Made by a program: the position numbers and the translations under genes. A stretch of DNA of 64,000 bases, taken from contig NC_060207.1 in the NCBI RefSeq assembly GCF_021130785.1, forward strand, positions 191,974,001 through 192,038,000, in the 5' to 3' direction. The notes below the pieces were generated by a model. The model did no database searches. It was not told the origin of the DNA and was given only the letters and a program-made list of their open reading frames with translations. The DNA comes from Homalodisca vitripennis (lineage: Eukaryota > Arthropoda > Insecta > Hemiptera > Cicadellidae). Shown piece by piece: positions 24,810 through 37,627 of this stretch. The stretch's first letter is position 1. Every line of letters begins with the position of its first letter.

Positions 24810-26100
24810 GGGTTAAGATAAAAATCTTATATAGTACTCACAAAATTAGTTCATAAAAGCTATGTTAAAATACCAGCAAGTTTCCTCTGTTACAAACAAA
24901 TCGTTAATAAATTACCATTTGCTACACACAAATTATATTGCAAAATATAGAATCGTCTTTTAACCTGTAAGTCCACGAAGTCAGTATCGTCCCTTTACTA
25001 GTACAACAGTATGTTAACTAACAGCTTGATCTGTTCAAGATTCTGTGTATATAATGAGTTAAAGGAATAGCATATCGTATTTGTATTGGTTTTGCAAAGA
25101 TTATCCTACCCTTTACTCTGTTATGTATTATATAACTATGATGTGTATAACCGTTTTCTAAACTTTATATTCAGATTTTTCAATGCTACATGAAAACTAG
25201 TTGGCTCACATAATTTTCAATAATTCATTCATTCATTAATTTTCAATAATTTTCAAAATTCCAATACTAATAGTACGAGAAATATTAGTGTCCAAATTTA
25301 GAAAATGTAGCCACAACCCAAAAACCTTCACTTCAAAATCTCACACTAATCAGCTGCACGTAAACTTTAATCCTCTCTTGCAAATTTGCTATCATCATGT
25401 TTTAGAGATAAGCCTATTAATAATTACGCCGTCGTATATTGTACAATATGATTTTTACATATAAGAATTATAACGTATATTACACAGTAGTTTTGTATAC
25501 CGTTTAAAGTTTGTTACACATTAAAACTATTCACTAACAAGACCTCATTTAATAAAGTTGGTATTTGTTTTCCTCAAAGTGCTACTATATGTTTTAAGGT
25601 GTTTTAAACTAACTAAAAAACGTGCTTTCATTTAAAAATTTATAAATGCATTTAGATGTTACTTCATAAATTCTTGCTAACTTATGGAAATTATTCTAAA
25701 GTAATAATAATCAGTAAAAAGTCTCTCTCGTTTATAACATCATAATAATTATTAAATAGCCAACTCTATTGATATTTTACTTCAAGAATAATATATTTCA
25801 ATAATCCGTCGGTATTCCATAAGAACCATAAACAAAAATATCGTTTAGTACTAAAAACACATTGTCTTTATTTACGAGTTAAACCCGTGTCTACTTATTT
25901 ATTCGCAAACGTATTAATTGAAATTCTGATATATTTCAAAACACTCAAATCGTACGTATCAGCCCTTATTTAAAGCTATCAGTAAACCATTTACAGCAAC
26001 ACTTTCACATTTATGTGAATCTAAACGTTTATTTACTTCTTTAAATAATAACAAATGTTTGGTTTGGTTAATGCTGAGAAATTCTAGGTTTTCTTTAAAG
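24810..26100. other. AT-rich intergenic DNA
   Basis: Only a small array of AATTTTCAATAATTCATT type at about 25216-25258 is visible. Confidence 0.5.
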
Positions 26101-26104
26101 TACT

Positions 26105-26420
26105 TAAAACATAGACCAGTAGAACGATGATGGTCCTCAACGTACCTGTCTCCTCTGACGGCTAGAGAAGTGTGTTATGTGCTGTGGTCAGGTGGACACT
26201 GAGGTCAGGGGTCAGGATAGATCTTAGTCCCACGCCGGACAACCAGTTTCCGTTGGCGGGACCGGTCCTATTTTCGCCCCTCGCTGTCCGCTCAAGTCGT
26301 GGGAGTCTGGACAGTACTTGACAGTGTGGGAGAGACCAACGTATTTTAAACTAGTTCTCCCTCTGCTAGTATGGGTTTGTTTTCCTATAAACCCAATTCT
26401 CAGTTCTTAGAGGCAGTTTA
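26105..26420. promoter_or_regulatory. GC-rich island with nuclear-receptor DR1-like motif
   Basis: About 300 GC-rich bases, the sharpest island between 20.8 and 30.7 kb. At 26202-26214 it holds AGGTCA-G-GGGTCA, a direct repeat of nuclear-receptor half-sites with one-base spacing, with another GGTCA just upstream at about 26186. DR1 elements bind RXR/USP heterodimers or HNF4-type receptors. No ORF of note crosses the island, which favours regulation over coding. Function is inferred from motif only. Confidence 0.35.
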
Positions 26421-26424
26421 GTGG

Positions 26425-28400
26425 GAAATCAGGCTTAAAATCATCTTAAATGTAACGTATTCACAATAAATAGTATCGTATTCACAAGTGATAATGTTTA
26501 TTTTTAATTATTTAAGATTGCTGTTGATTATTTTTTATGTTTACGCATGTTTCTTTATCTTTCTTTGCACTATTTATCTTTTCTTGCACGTTGCTGCTTA
26601 AGTATTGTTATTTTTGCATATGGTTATTTGTCAAACCTTTTTATCACTTTGTTGTTATTTGTTTCTTATTTCATCACAAATGTATTACTGTTGATCGTTT
26701 TGATATTTAACTATCTATTATTGTCTTTGTCTTTTTTACCTTTTTGTTGATTGTTTGATAACTAACTTATATTTCTTACTTGTTCGTTGTTTTGTTGATT
26801 ATTTATTTTTAACATTGTTTGTTATTTATACGTTAATTATATAAGTAAGTATTATTAGTGTTATTAATCGTTTATACTCTTTTTAACTTATTTAAATGTA
26901 CTACTGGTGTAATTCCGTTGGAAGAATATATAAATAAACGTATTTTACTGTCGTAGGACTGATGGTTCGTTTCATCTAAATATTATAAAACTTAATGCTT
27001 TCATTCATAAAACTTGTTCAGTCACGAAAGTCTCTATGCAAATTTTGGATTGACGAGGTATTAGTCATATAGGAAACTCACGTCCTTGTCAAATTCAGGT
27101 TAACATAAAGTCTCGAGTTATATTAATAGTCGTCATAATAATAATTAACCGAATAAAAATAGTTAACATCTAGAAGATCAACAGCGGTTTGTAAATTAAC
27201 CAAGACATAACTTAATATTAGTAAAATTGACTTACTTATCTAAATATATAGTTTCAAATTTAAGTTCTACGATAATCCATAGGATGGTCTCTCAAGTATC
27301 ATAAGACTGAAAATGTGAAAAAAACTAATTTTTATGAATAAATTATAATATTTTCTATGGAACAATTGCGTTAAGTTTGTTGAGATGTGTGTAAGGTGCA
27401 AACTTAAGTTTCTCGTACTTAAATTAAACTACCATTTCGTTAGTGACACTTCACTATTTTCTGAAAAGAAACCTTCCTCTGTAATAGATTCTTTTTTATA
27501 AACAGAAACATTCTTAACTAGTGGCGTAGCCAAAATAAATTTTCTATATAACCCACTCCTCAATAACGCAATAGACCCAGTTCACAAATTTAAAAACTAT
27601 ATATCTCAAACTTAAGTTTAAACAATTTAATTTTACCACAACATAAAGGATAAACTTTTTGGTAGTTACTTATTAATAAGTAGTTGTAATTTGTTTTATT
27701 CTAAAATATAAATAGAACGTTTGTACTAAAAACTATTTATCTTGTGGTCACACAGAACTATTAGTATTAATTTACTTGTACTACGTAGAATATAAAAAGT
27801 GGTAATTTTGAGCATGAAGAATTCTAATGTTCAAAACATCTATCAATTAAAAGATTATCACTGAGCTATTTTTAAAATTACCAAGAAAGATGTTATTTGA
27901 AGTTGTTTTAAAAATTGTGATATACCTCATGGTTATAAAATTGTACGTAATAATATACTCTTTCAACATATTTACAAATAATGACATAATTATATCATTC
28001 GAATAAAAAGTAATACTAAAGTTAGAGTACAGAGGACGAATATTTACCAAAAAACTATGTACACATGAACAAAATTATACTTGAATAGTAAATTATAAAA
28101 TTATTATAGAAAAATTAAGTCATAAGTCGTTTAAACCTAAGTAAATACATCCTTGCTGATAATATTTTTATTGGTCGAAACAATACTCGAAAAATAAGAA
28201 CAAAAGAAGATACTGAAGTTATAAGCATTGGCCATAGATAAGGTATATAGGTTTGAACATTTCCTTGTTAATCCATTTTTAATTGTTCCATAAAATAAAG
28301 AATCATTATTATTACTGTCATTAATACATAAGGTTTCATACAAATTTTATATTAGTAGTTTACTTGTCTTGAAAGGATTGTTCATGCTGCGGATCCCTTG
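26425..28400. other. AT-rich intergenic DNA, nothing recognised
   Basis: T-rich low-complexity stretches (26500-26860) produce hydrophobic ORFs with no known domain. Confidence 0.5.
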
Positions 28401-28429
28401 TCATAGAACATTAATATTTAATAAAGGTT

Positions 28430-28625
28430 TTATTGTTGCCGAATGCAGAGCTTGTAATTAACTTCCAGATAGCATTAAAGAACTGAAAACCGGAAAAAGG
28501 GTCCAATTCAGATTTAAAAAAAAACTCTTCTTGAATCGGATGACCGCGGCTGCCGAGACCGATGGCGTAGATACGGGTGTAAGCGGGCGGAATGAGAGAC
28601 TGAGTGAATGGTTTTGAAAATATAT
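28430..28625. other. Small GC-raised patch
   Basis: A short rise in GC around 28535-28600 lies under a 76-codon minus-strand ORF (28411-28641). The translation is not recognised. Could be a conserved element or a small exon. Confidence 0.15.
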
Positions 28626-28639
28626 TTTCTTTGTAATGC

Positions 28640-29165
28640 AATAGGTGTTATTATGCAGAGTAACACTAGTCTTAGTTTTTATTTTAAGTTTTAACTTGTT
28701 TAAAAACAGTAGTCTTATTTAACTTAATTTTTTACTTCAGTTATGCATTTAATAATTGGTTTATTTTTTGGGGTTAAATGTAAAAAAAGTCGATGTGGCC
28801 TAATTTCCCCTCGGTACTCATTTACAAATAGATGAATTATTCATTCATTCATTAATTCTTTTTTTATGATTTTTTGAGATTCGATGAATATTAAGTGAGG
28901 AATACGAGTATAAAATGAAAGAGCGTATCTTAAATCCTGGCAATCATTTATTACAAAAAGATCTTGGAACTAAGTCCTGAAGACGCAGGTGCAATCCTGT
29001 AACGATTTAAATTGTTACATTATTATTACTCTTTTCTATCATTCGAATTTAATTGCAGACTTTAAATAGGATAGTCATATTTTGGTAATTAATCTTAACT
29101 CAGTCACTATATGTGAGATAAAAAAGAGAGAACTACCCAAAATAAAAATATACATCTTTACTATT
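28640..29165. other. AT-rich intergenic DNA, nothing recognised
   Basis: No supported feature. Confidence 0.5.
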
Positions 29166-29169
29166 ACAT

Positions 29170-29737
29170 AACAATCTAATGGTGTATGTCTGTGTGTGCG
29201 TATGTGTGTTACTCATACATGTAAAGCTATTGGATCAATTGTATTGAAATTTTAAATGGACATTCTTAGGGTCTCTGGCTGACTATCTTATTTCGACCAT
29301 CTTATAGTCTTATAGTCCACACCGGGCTATGTCCCACTGGTCTCTAAAGTTTCTAAAAATCCCATCTTTGTCTCTATAGGTGTAAAAAATATTATAAAAT
29401 GAATGAGCTTTTCAAATGCAAACGACTTTTCACAATCATATATTTAATTAATTTAAGCACTTTTTTCAAGTATTTAGAGTTATAGTATTGAAAGCATAGA
29501 GTAAGCTTGATAGTAACAGTACATGTTTAGACCTTTTCTGCTACCAGTGTTGACCATAAAGTACTTTTAAACTGTACATATGATCAAATATAAAGACAAT
29601 GCTTGGTCGGTACTGTAATGTAGGTATCAAAGACAAAATTACTATCTAACTTTTATTATAGATTTAAAGACTTGTACTTGTCTCATATCAGTTGTCTCTT
29701 GGCAGAAGTTGGCTTCTCAAACATGTGTATGTATCAT

Positions 29738-29796
<59 letters not shown>

Positions 29797-30015
29797 TATA
29801 TATATATATATGATAAAGGAAACAAGGTAAAATCAACTATGGCAAAAAACTAAAACCTGATTAAATTGCAATGGCCATAAAAATTTTTTGACATACTTTT
29901 TAAATCGTGGCAACAAAGGCAAACTCAACACTAGCGTAAATTTACTCGAACCAGAAAATCTTATATAAACTTGCAAAGCCTAGGAAATTGCGTACGAAGC
30001 CGTGGTTTAATGCTA

Positions 30016-30016
<1 letters not shown>
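29170..30016 (+). repeat. Dispersed repeat family B, copy 2
   Basis: Homologous to 1645-2530 along its whole length (shared blocks listed there). It differs by an (AT)n expansion at 29742-29811 sitting where copy 1 has a short AT stretch, and by a TG-rich 5' part where copy 1 has poly(T). Its 3' end runs straight into a (TA)n tract at 30016. Confidence 0.75.
29742..29811. repeat. (AT)n microsatellite
   Basis: About 35 dinucleotide units with one GA interruption near 29794, inside family B copy 2. Confidence 0.9.
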
Positions 30017-30065
<49 letters not shown>

Positions 30066-30071
30066 ATATAT
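30016..30071. repeat. (TA)n microsatellite at the end of family B copy 2
   Basis: About 27 TA units with a single T interruption. It abuts the GCTAG end of the family B copy. Confidence 0.9.
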
Positions 30072-30410
30072 TTGTATTTGACCATTTATGTCACATATTT
30101 GTTTATATTACCAAACTATCATATGATCGAAAGACCAAATATATGTTATACGACTTTTATTTACATTCACTAAATTTGCATAAATAGCAATAGCCAAGTA
30201 TAACTTGAAATAAACATTGAATAACAAAAAGAATTTGCTCCACCAGGACTCAAGCCCGGATCTCTCACTTGCCGGGCAAGCATGTTACCACTAAACCACA
30301 GAGTCCTTACTTTTTACAATTCAATTATTTTGTATATGGCCGTTTCTGTCACATAAGTGTTTAAATAACCAAACTAACATATGATCAAAAGACCAAATAT
30401 TTTATCTGTG
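30071..30410. repeat. ~75-bp direct repeat flanking a tRNA-like element
   Basis: 30071-30145 and 30332-30405 match over about 75 bases at roughly 85-90 percent by eye (TTTGTAT, GTCACATA, GTTTA, ACCAAACTA, CATATGATC, AAAGACCAAATA in order). The tRNA-related sequence lies between them, giving a period of about 260 bases. Confidence 0.75.
30236..30312 (-). repeat. tRNA-Gly-like Pol III element (SINE head or pseudogene)
   Basis: On the minus strand: A box TGGTTTAGTGG, then about 30 bases, then CCGGGCTTGAGTCCTGG, a T arm with five-base stem and seven-base loop. The B box has CTTGAGT in place of TTCGANT, and the acceptor strands do not pair, so it is not a working tRNA. The A-box side resembles tRNA-Gly. 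Probably a SINE head or a tRNA pseudogene. Confidence 0.55.
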
Positions 30411-30715
30411 ATTCAGTGTTTATTGAAATAAAATTAGGTTATTGCCATTTAACAAATTTAATGAATTTATACATAGGTATATATCTGTATCATAATTAGT
30501 TTGTTCCATATTGTTGAACTAAAATATATATTTAAAAGTTACATGCAAGGGGAATTTTCTATTTATAAATTCTTTTACCTTAAGATTTTATTTCAATGAT
30601 TAGGCACATTTAAGCACGTTTTGTAGTACATCAATCGCTTTTTATATTTATTCCAAATTTACAGTAATTAATACAATCAGTATAACAAATTATTTATTAA
30701 AGATTACTTAATATT
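30410..30715. other. AT-rich intergenic DNA, nothing recognised
   Basis: No supported feature. Confidence 0.5.
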
Positions 30716-30719
30716 GTAC

Positions 30720-31090
30720 GATTCCCCTTCTTGGAACCTTTTCCCCACACGAAGGTAACACGCGTTTCACGCCGAAATAACACTCGCTGATGTATCGTGT
30801 TCGGAAAGAATCACAGAAACAGATTGAAGAGAACTAAATAAATAAGAGGAAATATAACGAAAGTTTAACAACATTGGGTTGAGGTTTACCTTTGCAAACT
30901 GCTCAGCACTCCTACCCCTACCCACCCACCCCCGACCACACCCCCTCCAACCTCCAGAACACAAGCACTTACTGGGCCCTTCGCATTCAAATGCGGCCCA
31001 TTCAAACAACTTCGTATTGACTTCCCGGACTCGACAAACTTTTCAAATTATTTTTCATGAAAATGTCGGCGGTACATTTCACCAAAGTTA
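30720..31090. promoter_or_regulatory. GC-raised island with C-rich tract
   Basis: Raised GC with overlapping ORFs on both strands (minus 30767-31009, plus 30879-31091) that are not recognisable proteins. Includes a C-rich tract (annotated separately) and GCATTCAAATGC, a 12-base near-palindrome resembling a POU-type octamer, at about 30982-30993. Candidate regulatory DNA. Confidence 0.25.
30915..30945 (-). other. Potential G-quadruplex on the minus strand
   Basis: Five C runs of three or more on the + strand (30915-30918, 30921-30923, 30925-30927, 30929-30933, 30941-30945), so the minus strand can form a quadruplex and the + strand an i-motif. Confidence 0.65.
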
Positions 31091-31094
31091 AATA

Positions 31095-32380
31095 TTAAGG
31101 ATAATTTTTACTCTTTACTCATCGAAAACGGGCGCTTTCTCTTCACATTTTGAAAAGTTCTACCACTAAATAGTAGTTTTAAAGTTCGCTTTGATTCAAT
31201 TTTAATAGAAGTGGAAAAGCTGGTCCCTGTTTCATTACAGCTTGAACATGTGAATATGCTTGAGAGTCCAATTTAAATCAGTAGTCTTTAAAAGACGTCC
31301 AGGAAAATTAAACATTTTTACTGTGTCAACAAACGTTATGATTAATTGATTTGAAACAACACGTTGACTAAGGCAGATGCCCCAGTGCGAACTGAACTGT
31401 GTAATATCCTACTACTATACACTTTAAATAAATAAATGGTTAAACTTAATTTGTATTCTGATGATTAGAGCTAGAAATAATAAATAAATCAGTATGATAC
31501 AAATGTGAACTTTAATGATGATAAATTAATTGACATACAGGTTTGAATTTTGAAACAAGATGGAGGATAAAATAATGGTAAATTTTTAAAAATACAGTTC
31601 TTAAATTTTAGGGCAGGGTGGTCGTGCTGGCTTAATGAAATAGAAATATTAGGTATTGTTTTTTAATAAAAGATATTGTAATTTTGAAAAATAATTTTGT
31701 TAAATTTTAATTATATTAATTTTGAATTGTTAGCCAAATCGAATGTTCTTGGGTTTTATGTTCTTCCAATGGATCACTGTTAAACTTAAAAGGAATTTTC
31801 TCACCCAATGTCTGTCTTCTGCTTCTGTGTACTTCAGTGATGATATGAATTTAATAAATTAACCTTTCCTTTGAATCAAATACTGCTTAAATATTATAAA
31901 ATGTAACCAGTTTCTTTATTTAAAATATTAATCTTGCTTCACTTCTTCTATATCCCTCTCTCCTCCAAACTTTTTAAACTCTGCTCTCTTCACTCTTCAA
32001 CAATCATCCCTGCACACTGTATCACTGACTTTAGTTCACTTTATAACTTTTGAATTTTATATGTAATAAGGAGAAATTTTGATTAATTTTGATTTTGTAT
32101 TTATTATTGTTTGTATTAAAATTTGAGACAATTTATAAATAATTATTCCTTAATTATTTAATTATTATTACTAATAAATTTCTAAATTAAATTAAGTATT
32201 CATATGAATGTGAGATGGGTGTATGAAATGAGTCATTACAACTGATAAGAGTGTCATTCAGAATAGTGCCGCAGTGAAGGTGTTAGCAACATATTTTATA
32301 GCTAGACAGTTATTTATTTCACAGAAATTTATATAAATGTATTTTCTAATATTAAATTCAGCTACATTTACAATATTCCG
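31095..32380. other. AT-rich intergenic DNA, nothing recognised
   Basis: No supported feature. Confidence 0.5.
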
Positions 32381-32384
32381 CTTA

Positions 32385-32690
32385 GTGCAGTGTTTGAAGG
32401 CTGACACCGCTACAGACTGACTCCTGGAATCTGGAGTTCACATCTGTCTGAAGGGACACATCAAAAGTATTCGACGAAGTCGTTCAAAACGAACTCTTTG
32501 CATCGTTTCGACATCAGAGACACGTAGACTACAAAGTGCATCAAGTGTAATCTAGATGAAGAGGTATTCTTATTGCGTCATCATGTGCACAATTGAATGC
32601 AATACGATGCAAGCGAGTTTTCTAAACATAACGCAGCTGTGGTGGGAAGGATTTATTCAATGCGAATATTGATATAAGCATAAATCCACC
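32385..32690. other. Moderately GC-raised segment
   Basis: About 300 bases of slightly higher complexity and GC than the flanks, with no ORF above 60 codons and no motif I can name. Possible conserved element. Confidence 0.15.
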
Positions 32691-32699
32691 TTCCACTTA

Positions 32700-34270
32700 G
32701 TCAAGCGTCTGATTTTAAATTCTTTTTGACAGGAAATTTAAAGCCGAAGGAGATTTAAAATCAAGAACTTAGTCGCAGCCCTAATATCCTTTATAAGATA
32801 AGATATATAATTTCAAAATTAAAACCGACCCAAATTATAAATATTCATAAATCCGAAATATTTACACCCTATAAAACTAATATATTGCTGCTTAATATTA
32901 AGATTTGTGACCAATTTCAGCGTAAAATTTGATTAACCCTTAATTCGAGAGTTTTTCTCAAAACTTAAGATCCAGTAAGTAAATCCGTGTTAAATATTTT
33001 AAGAGCGCCAGGAAAACCTTTACACCTAACCTCAAAATTGATTCCTTAAATCTAAAACTTGGTATCTAATTCTAAAAAGTGTCTATATAGTGCGGAATAA
33101 GTTCATTATTACATAAATTTTCAAGTTTTAAACACTATTCACGATTTTCATAAGAAAAACAACGACATAAAAAAAACAATTTCGCCACTATTCAATGTCG
33201 CTACAGTTATCTTTAAAATATAAACATTTATGACCATTATGTTGAATGGCCTGCTAGGTCACCTGAGCTATCACTTTTCGAAAACTTTTTTGAGTTCATC
33301 TAAAAATCAAAATTTTTGAGACCAAGCCCCTGTTACCTAAGCAACTTACCACAAAAAATACAATATGAAGCGGCAGGAATTTTGTTATAATTGGCTACTA
33401 TAACGCCTTGCTCACTGTCAAACTGCTGAGGGAAAACAATTTGAGCATTTATTGTAAAAAAAATGTAAGCTATAACGATAACCTTATTTGGAACTACTAA
33501 AAGTTTTATTATTTTATAACTCGCACAAAATTTTCAAAGCCCTCTTCCTAGAACGTTTTCCGAATATGGTGTAAAGTCATTTACAATTCGGAAAAAAGTT
33601 TCGTTTGGTGTGAAGTTTTTGGGGTTTCATTATTTTATCCAACACAAGTAATTACAACTAAGCTTATTCAACAAGCTCAAGTTTGTAACTTTAAACTTCT
33701 GCCATTTTGGCTAGGGTGAACCTTTTGATGTTGTGTATGTGGCATTGTATCCTTCTTATAGAGGGTTTTTAATTAATTTACAACCCATTTAAAATTTGCT
33801 CTAACTCCTTATGGGTGGAAAAATTTATATTTGCTTAATAAAGTAGTTTGTTTAGTATAACACTTATGTGTAAAGTAACGTTGCTTTATCAGCAATAGTT
33901 AAAATAATAAAATGCCGTTCCCGGAGTTTTTTTAGTCTCTATATTATGTGTTTACTAATAGTTTGAATACATTAACTCATACGAGCTAACTCCTCTAATG
34001 ATGGACACCAGGAAATCTTCAGAAAGGAACTGGAAGACGGCAAGTACTGGTTTATATAATTTAAGTACGATAATTTACAGTCAGTTTAAATCCAACATGT
34101 TTAAACTGTTAACCATTCGCTATGCAGATTCTAATTACCAGTTTCTTAATAATTTATTTCTTGATGCCGATATAAATCATCAGTAATTGAGATTTTAAAG
34201 GTGACCACATCCTTATTTTCCAAGCTGGTTTAAACACTAGTGAACACAAATTAAATGCAACAATAAAAAC
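32700..34270. other. AT-rich intergenic DNA, nothing recognised
   Basis: No supported feature. The 62-codon ORF at 33998-34186 has no known domain. Confidence 0.5.
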
Positions 34271-34282
34271 TATTAATTGTTG

Positions 34283-34560
34283 GCTAAGCTTTACCGCTTT
34301 AGCCTATCACTCTAGAAGCTTGAAATATGCCATGTCTGTCTGTCTATGTATCTGTTTGTGCAGATTATATTCTCAAAACAAAATTTCTATATTATTAACA
34401 CTTAGTTCGATGATGGAGCATGTCCCACAATGCGATTTGACTGAGAGCTAACGAATATACTTACATCGGTCTTATGAGTAAGTTTAACTATGATGGCAAC
34501 GAGAACATTTCGGTATAAGTAAAACTGTTAACTAATTGTGTTAATCATACTTTATTTTTG
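34283..34560 (-). repeat. Dispersed repeat family A copy, minus strand
   Basis: Reverse complement carries TTCTCGTTGCCATCATAG, TTCGTTAGCTCTCAGTCAAA, GGGACATGCTCC, ATCGAACTAAG, GACAGACAGACATGG, GAGTGATAGGC and GCTTAGCCAA, the family order. Confidence 0.75.
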
Positions 34561-34724
34561 CATTCCACATCTTTATTCACAGAGTAACGCGAAAAATAAT
34601 AGAGTGTAAATTCAATTTTAAATTTAAGTGACAAGTTTTGAATTCAGCACACTTTTGTACGCTCTCTACCTCAACGGAATTTATTATTTAAACATGCCTT
34701 TGATACTAAACTTAATTTTTTTAT

Positions 34725-34865
34725 TGAATGTATCATGCAGCAAGATATCTGGAGAAATATTCCTTCCGCATTTTTAAAACTGATTGAAACGTCATTTCTA
34801 CATAGACTAGAATGTTTTATTTGATGGTACATGTCGAACCCCCACAGGACATCTTGAGAATTAAA
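34725..34865 (-). repeat. Dispersed repeat family A fragment, minus strand
   Basis: Reverse complement contains CGACATGTACCATC, TGTAGAAATGA and CCAGATATCTTGCTGCATGA, matching the middle segment seen at 18300-18420 and 44030-44110. Confidence 0.6.
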
Positions 34866-35029
34866 TGAGTTTTATAGATTAGAATTTTGCATGCACCTCA
34901 GCGAATCCTGTTATACGCTAAATGGTGTGGCATACAACTACCTTGTTATTCTTTACGGATGGTAAAATATCCATATATTACTGATAAAGAAATATTTTCT
35001 ATACTAAGTACTAATCTATAAACCTCAGG

Positions 35030-35400
35030 CCATGTTTGGTGACTGCCTGCAGCTCGCAATCTCCAAGACATTGTTTGGAGAGTGCGCGATCGCGCTCCCC
35101 GGCTGGGGTAGGCTGCCAACGAACGACTTACACTTATCGATCACGAGCCGCCGCTTTCTTGGCTCTCCTCCTTATTCTGTATTGATCCACCCTAAGAATT
35201 CCTTCACCTCCCCTCTCCAGCCCCCACCGCTTCCCTGCTGTTCTCCTGATTTGTTCACCGACGTAATCACTTTACCTATCTCGCTCTCTGTCGCTCTCTC
35301 ACTCTCTCTCTCCCTCCACCTTTGGCCCGGGCAGAGAGCGTCTTACTTAATTAATTTAACGCTTTCAATTAATTGATTGCTTAAATTAATTACATTGGAT
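35030..35400. promoter_or_regulatory. GC-rich island with pyrimidine tract and TAATTA cluster
   Basis: A 345-base open frame (35032-35376, + strand) spans it, but its product is low complexity (proline, serine, leucine) from the CT-rich half (35200-35325) and matches nothing I know. The left half is GC and CpG rich, including GCGATCGCG (35087-35095). The right edge, 35345-35392, has three TTAATT/TAATTA homeodomain cores. The mix suggests a conserved developmental regulatory element; an exon is a weaker alternative. Confidence 0.35.
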
Positions 35401-36780
35401 TCTGTGCACATTGGACACCAACTGAAGGTTTGTCTCGTGTTTCCCTTGTGATAACAAGGATTCCCGCCTTCTTGCTCTGTATGAATACCTTAGTTGTGTA
35501 AGGTTTTTAAAGGTCTTTTCATAGTAGACGCAGATTTAAGTATACTGTAACTTAGTATGCGGGAAGTTAATATAAATTGAGAAAAGTTAACAATAAATAC
35601 CGTTAAGTTGAAGTTTTTTATATTTTAACAAATAGAATACAATTGCGAACACTTGGATGTCTAAATAAGAACTGTGATTTTTGTATTTAAACACAAATTA
35701 AAACAAACTTGAGAAACCAATTTTTACATACTATTCAATTCTTATAATTTACCGTACCATAAAACGATAGAAAAATATTGTTTATGGTATACATACAAGA
35801 AATATAGCAACTTAAAATAAGTACTAATCACTTACATACATCACTTACTTTTTACTCCCATTTTATTGAGTCCCATTTCATTTGTTAGTTTTGGTTATAG
35901 CATATCATATCATATTTTGGGCTTTGTGATGTTTTGCGACAAATTAGTCTACTTTTCGTTGGTGGTACTTTCGTTTAGAGATACGATTCAGTAAATTGTT
36001 CAAACCAGACGTTATCTCTTAAAGCTTCCATCCTGTTTAAGTAACATCAATTAATAATATTAGTATGACCCCAAGTCGTTTATGAATGATTTCAAAATAG
36101 CCCATATTCTTCAGTAAAAGGATGGCGGACAATTCAAAAAAATCAAAGCAAGAATATTATTGTTTAAAGATACTTCAGTAGTTAATAATTTATAAGAAAT
36201 AAACTAATAAATTGAATTTTGGTCACTCTTTACTAGATAATTACCACATTTTTTACTCTCATATAAACAATTTGGATAAAGAATAATTCAAAATTATTTA
36301 TCTGAACTTATTAATTTGTGTTATTTTCATCCCATCACAAACGGAAATTTTTAATTCAAATTAATGAATGATTTATTAAAAATCATTTTCTTTCCATAAT
36401 ATTAATAGTAATGGAACGCTTCATTAAACAAATTAAAATGTTAATATTTTGGATAGGGTTATGAGAAAATTGTTTTATTATTACCGATTTTCTCTACTCA
36501 GTACTTTAAATCTAATGACCTAATTCAAATGTTGAAAATAGTTTTATTAAACTGTTTGACATACTGCTCAGTTTTCTAGTTTTATTTTTATCATTTTCTT
36601 CTTTTTCTTAGACTTTTGGTTTGAACTGTTACTCGATATGTCTTTTCTTAAACTGCCCACTCCCCCTAACAATATCTTATTATATATAGGATCCTTCGGA
36701 AATTTTACCCACCAACGTTAGGTTGCAGTGAATATTTTTAAGCTATTTATATTTAAAGGAGTATTAAATGTATTGTAATG

Positions 36781-36812
<32 letters not shown>

Positions 36813-37373
36813 GTTAAAATTTTAAATACCCAAAGCAAGAACTAAATTTTTGGCAAACACTGTTATCCAAAGAAGACAAAATTACATAACGGATATATGT
36901 AGTTATTTAATAAAAATACGACTCTTACGGCTTTAATAAAAATATTGCCATAAAGTTACGGAGTACACGTATTGTCATGTAAGTATACCTTATTTTTTAT
37001 CAGCTTACTTTAATGTAATAGATTGCATATAAATGTGAAAAACTTTATGTCTACACTGTTTTTTCACTCCTTAATCGTTTTTTTTTTTTTGCAATCGATT
37101 GCGTTTATTATTCCTTTTTTACTTTTATATTTTGACAGATTTATGTTTTCCTTTTAGACGTGTTTATATCTTTTGTCACTTTCCTCATTAAGATTTCTCA
37201 TCATCCTTTAAAATACTTTCATAATCATTTATTAGCCTTAAACATATTTGTGGTGCACTCTATTCAAATACACTCTGTATTTAAATTTAGCTATTTCGAG
37301 GGCTTTATTACTATATAATTATTGTCTCGGCTAATTAATATACAAGATATAATTGACATGGACATCACGTTTG

Positions 37374-37398
37374 TTTTTTTTTTTTTTTTTTTTTTTTT
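37374..37398 (+). repeat. Poly(T) tract (25 T)
   Basis: Uninterrupted T run. It could be the poly(A) tail of a minus-strand retrotransposed sequence, but no recognisable body precedes it on the minus strand. Confidence 0.85.
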
Positions 37399-37566
37399 AC
37401 TTGAGCCCCAATTCTTTCAACAGAGACAATAGAAAAGGTTGGACCGAAATTATGAACGTTTAGAAGTGAGGTTAGTCCAATCTAGAATTATTGTTTTATT
37501 GTTATGTGTTAATTGTAGTTTATTTTATTTATGTGATATAACTACTGCATTGATTTATGTTTAAAT

Positions 37567-37572
<6 letters not shown>

Positions 37573-37622
<50 letters not shown>
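37573..37622. repeat. (AT)n microsatellite
   Basis: About 25 dinucleotide units. Confidence 0.9.

Positions 37623-37627
<5 letters not shown>

Noticed and set aside
30236..30312. A functional tRNA-Gly gene
   Set aside because: A box and T arm are good, but the T loop is altered and the acceptor stem cannot form.
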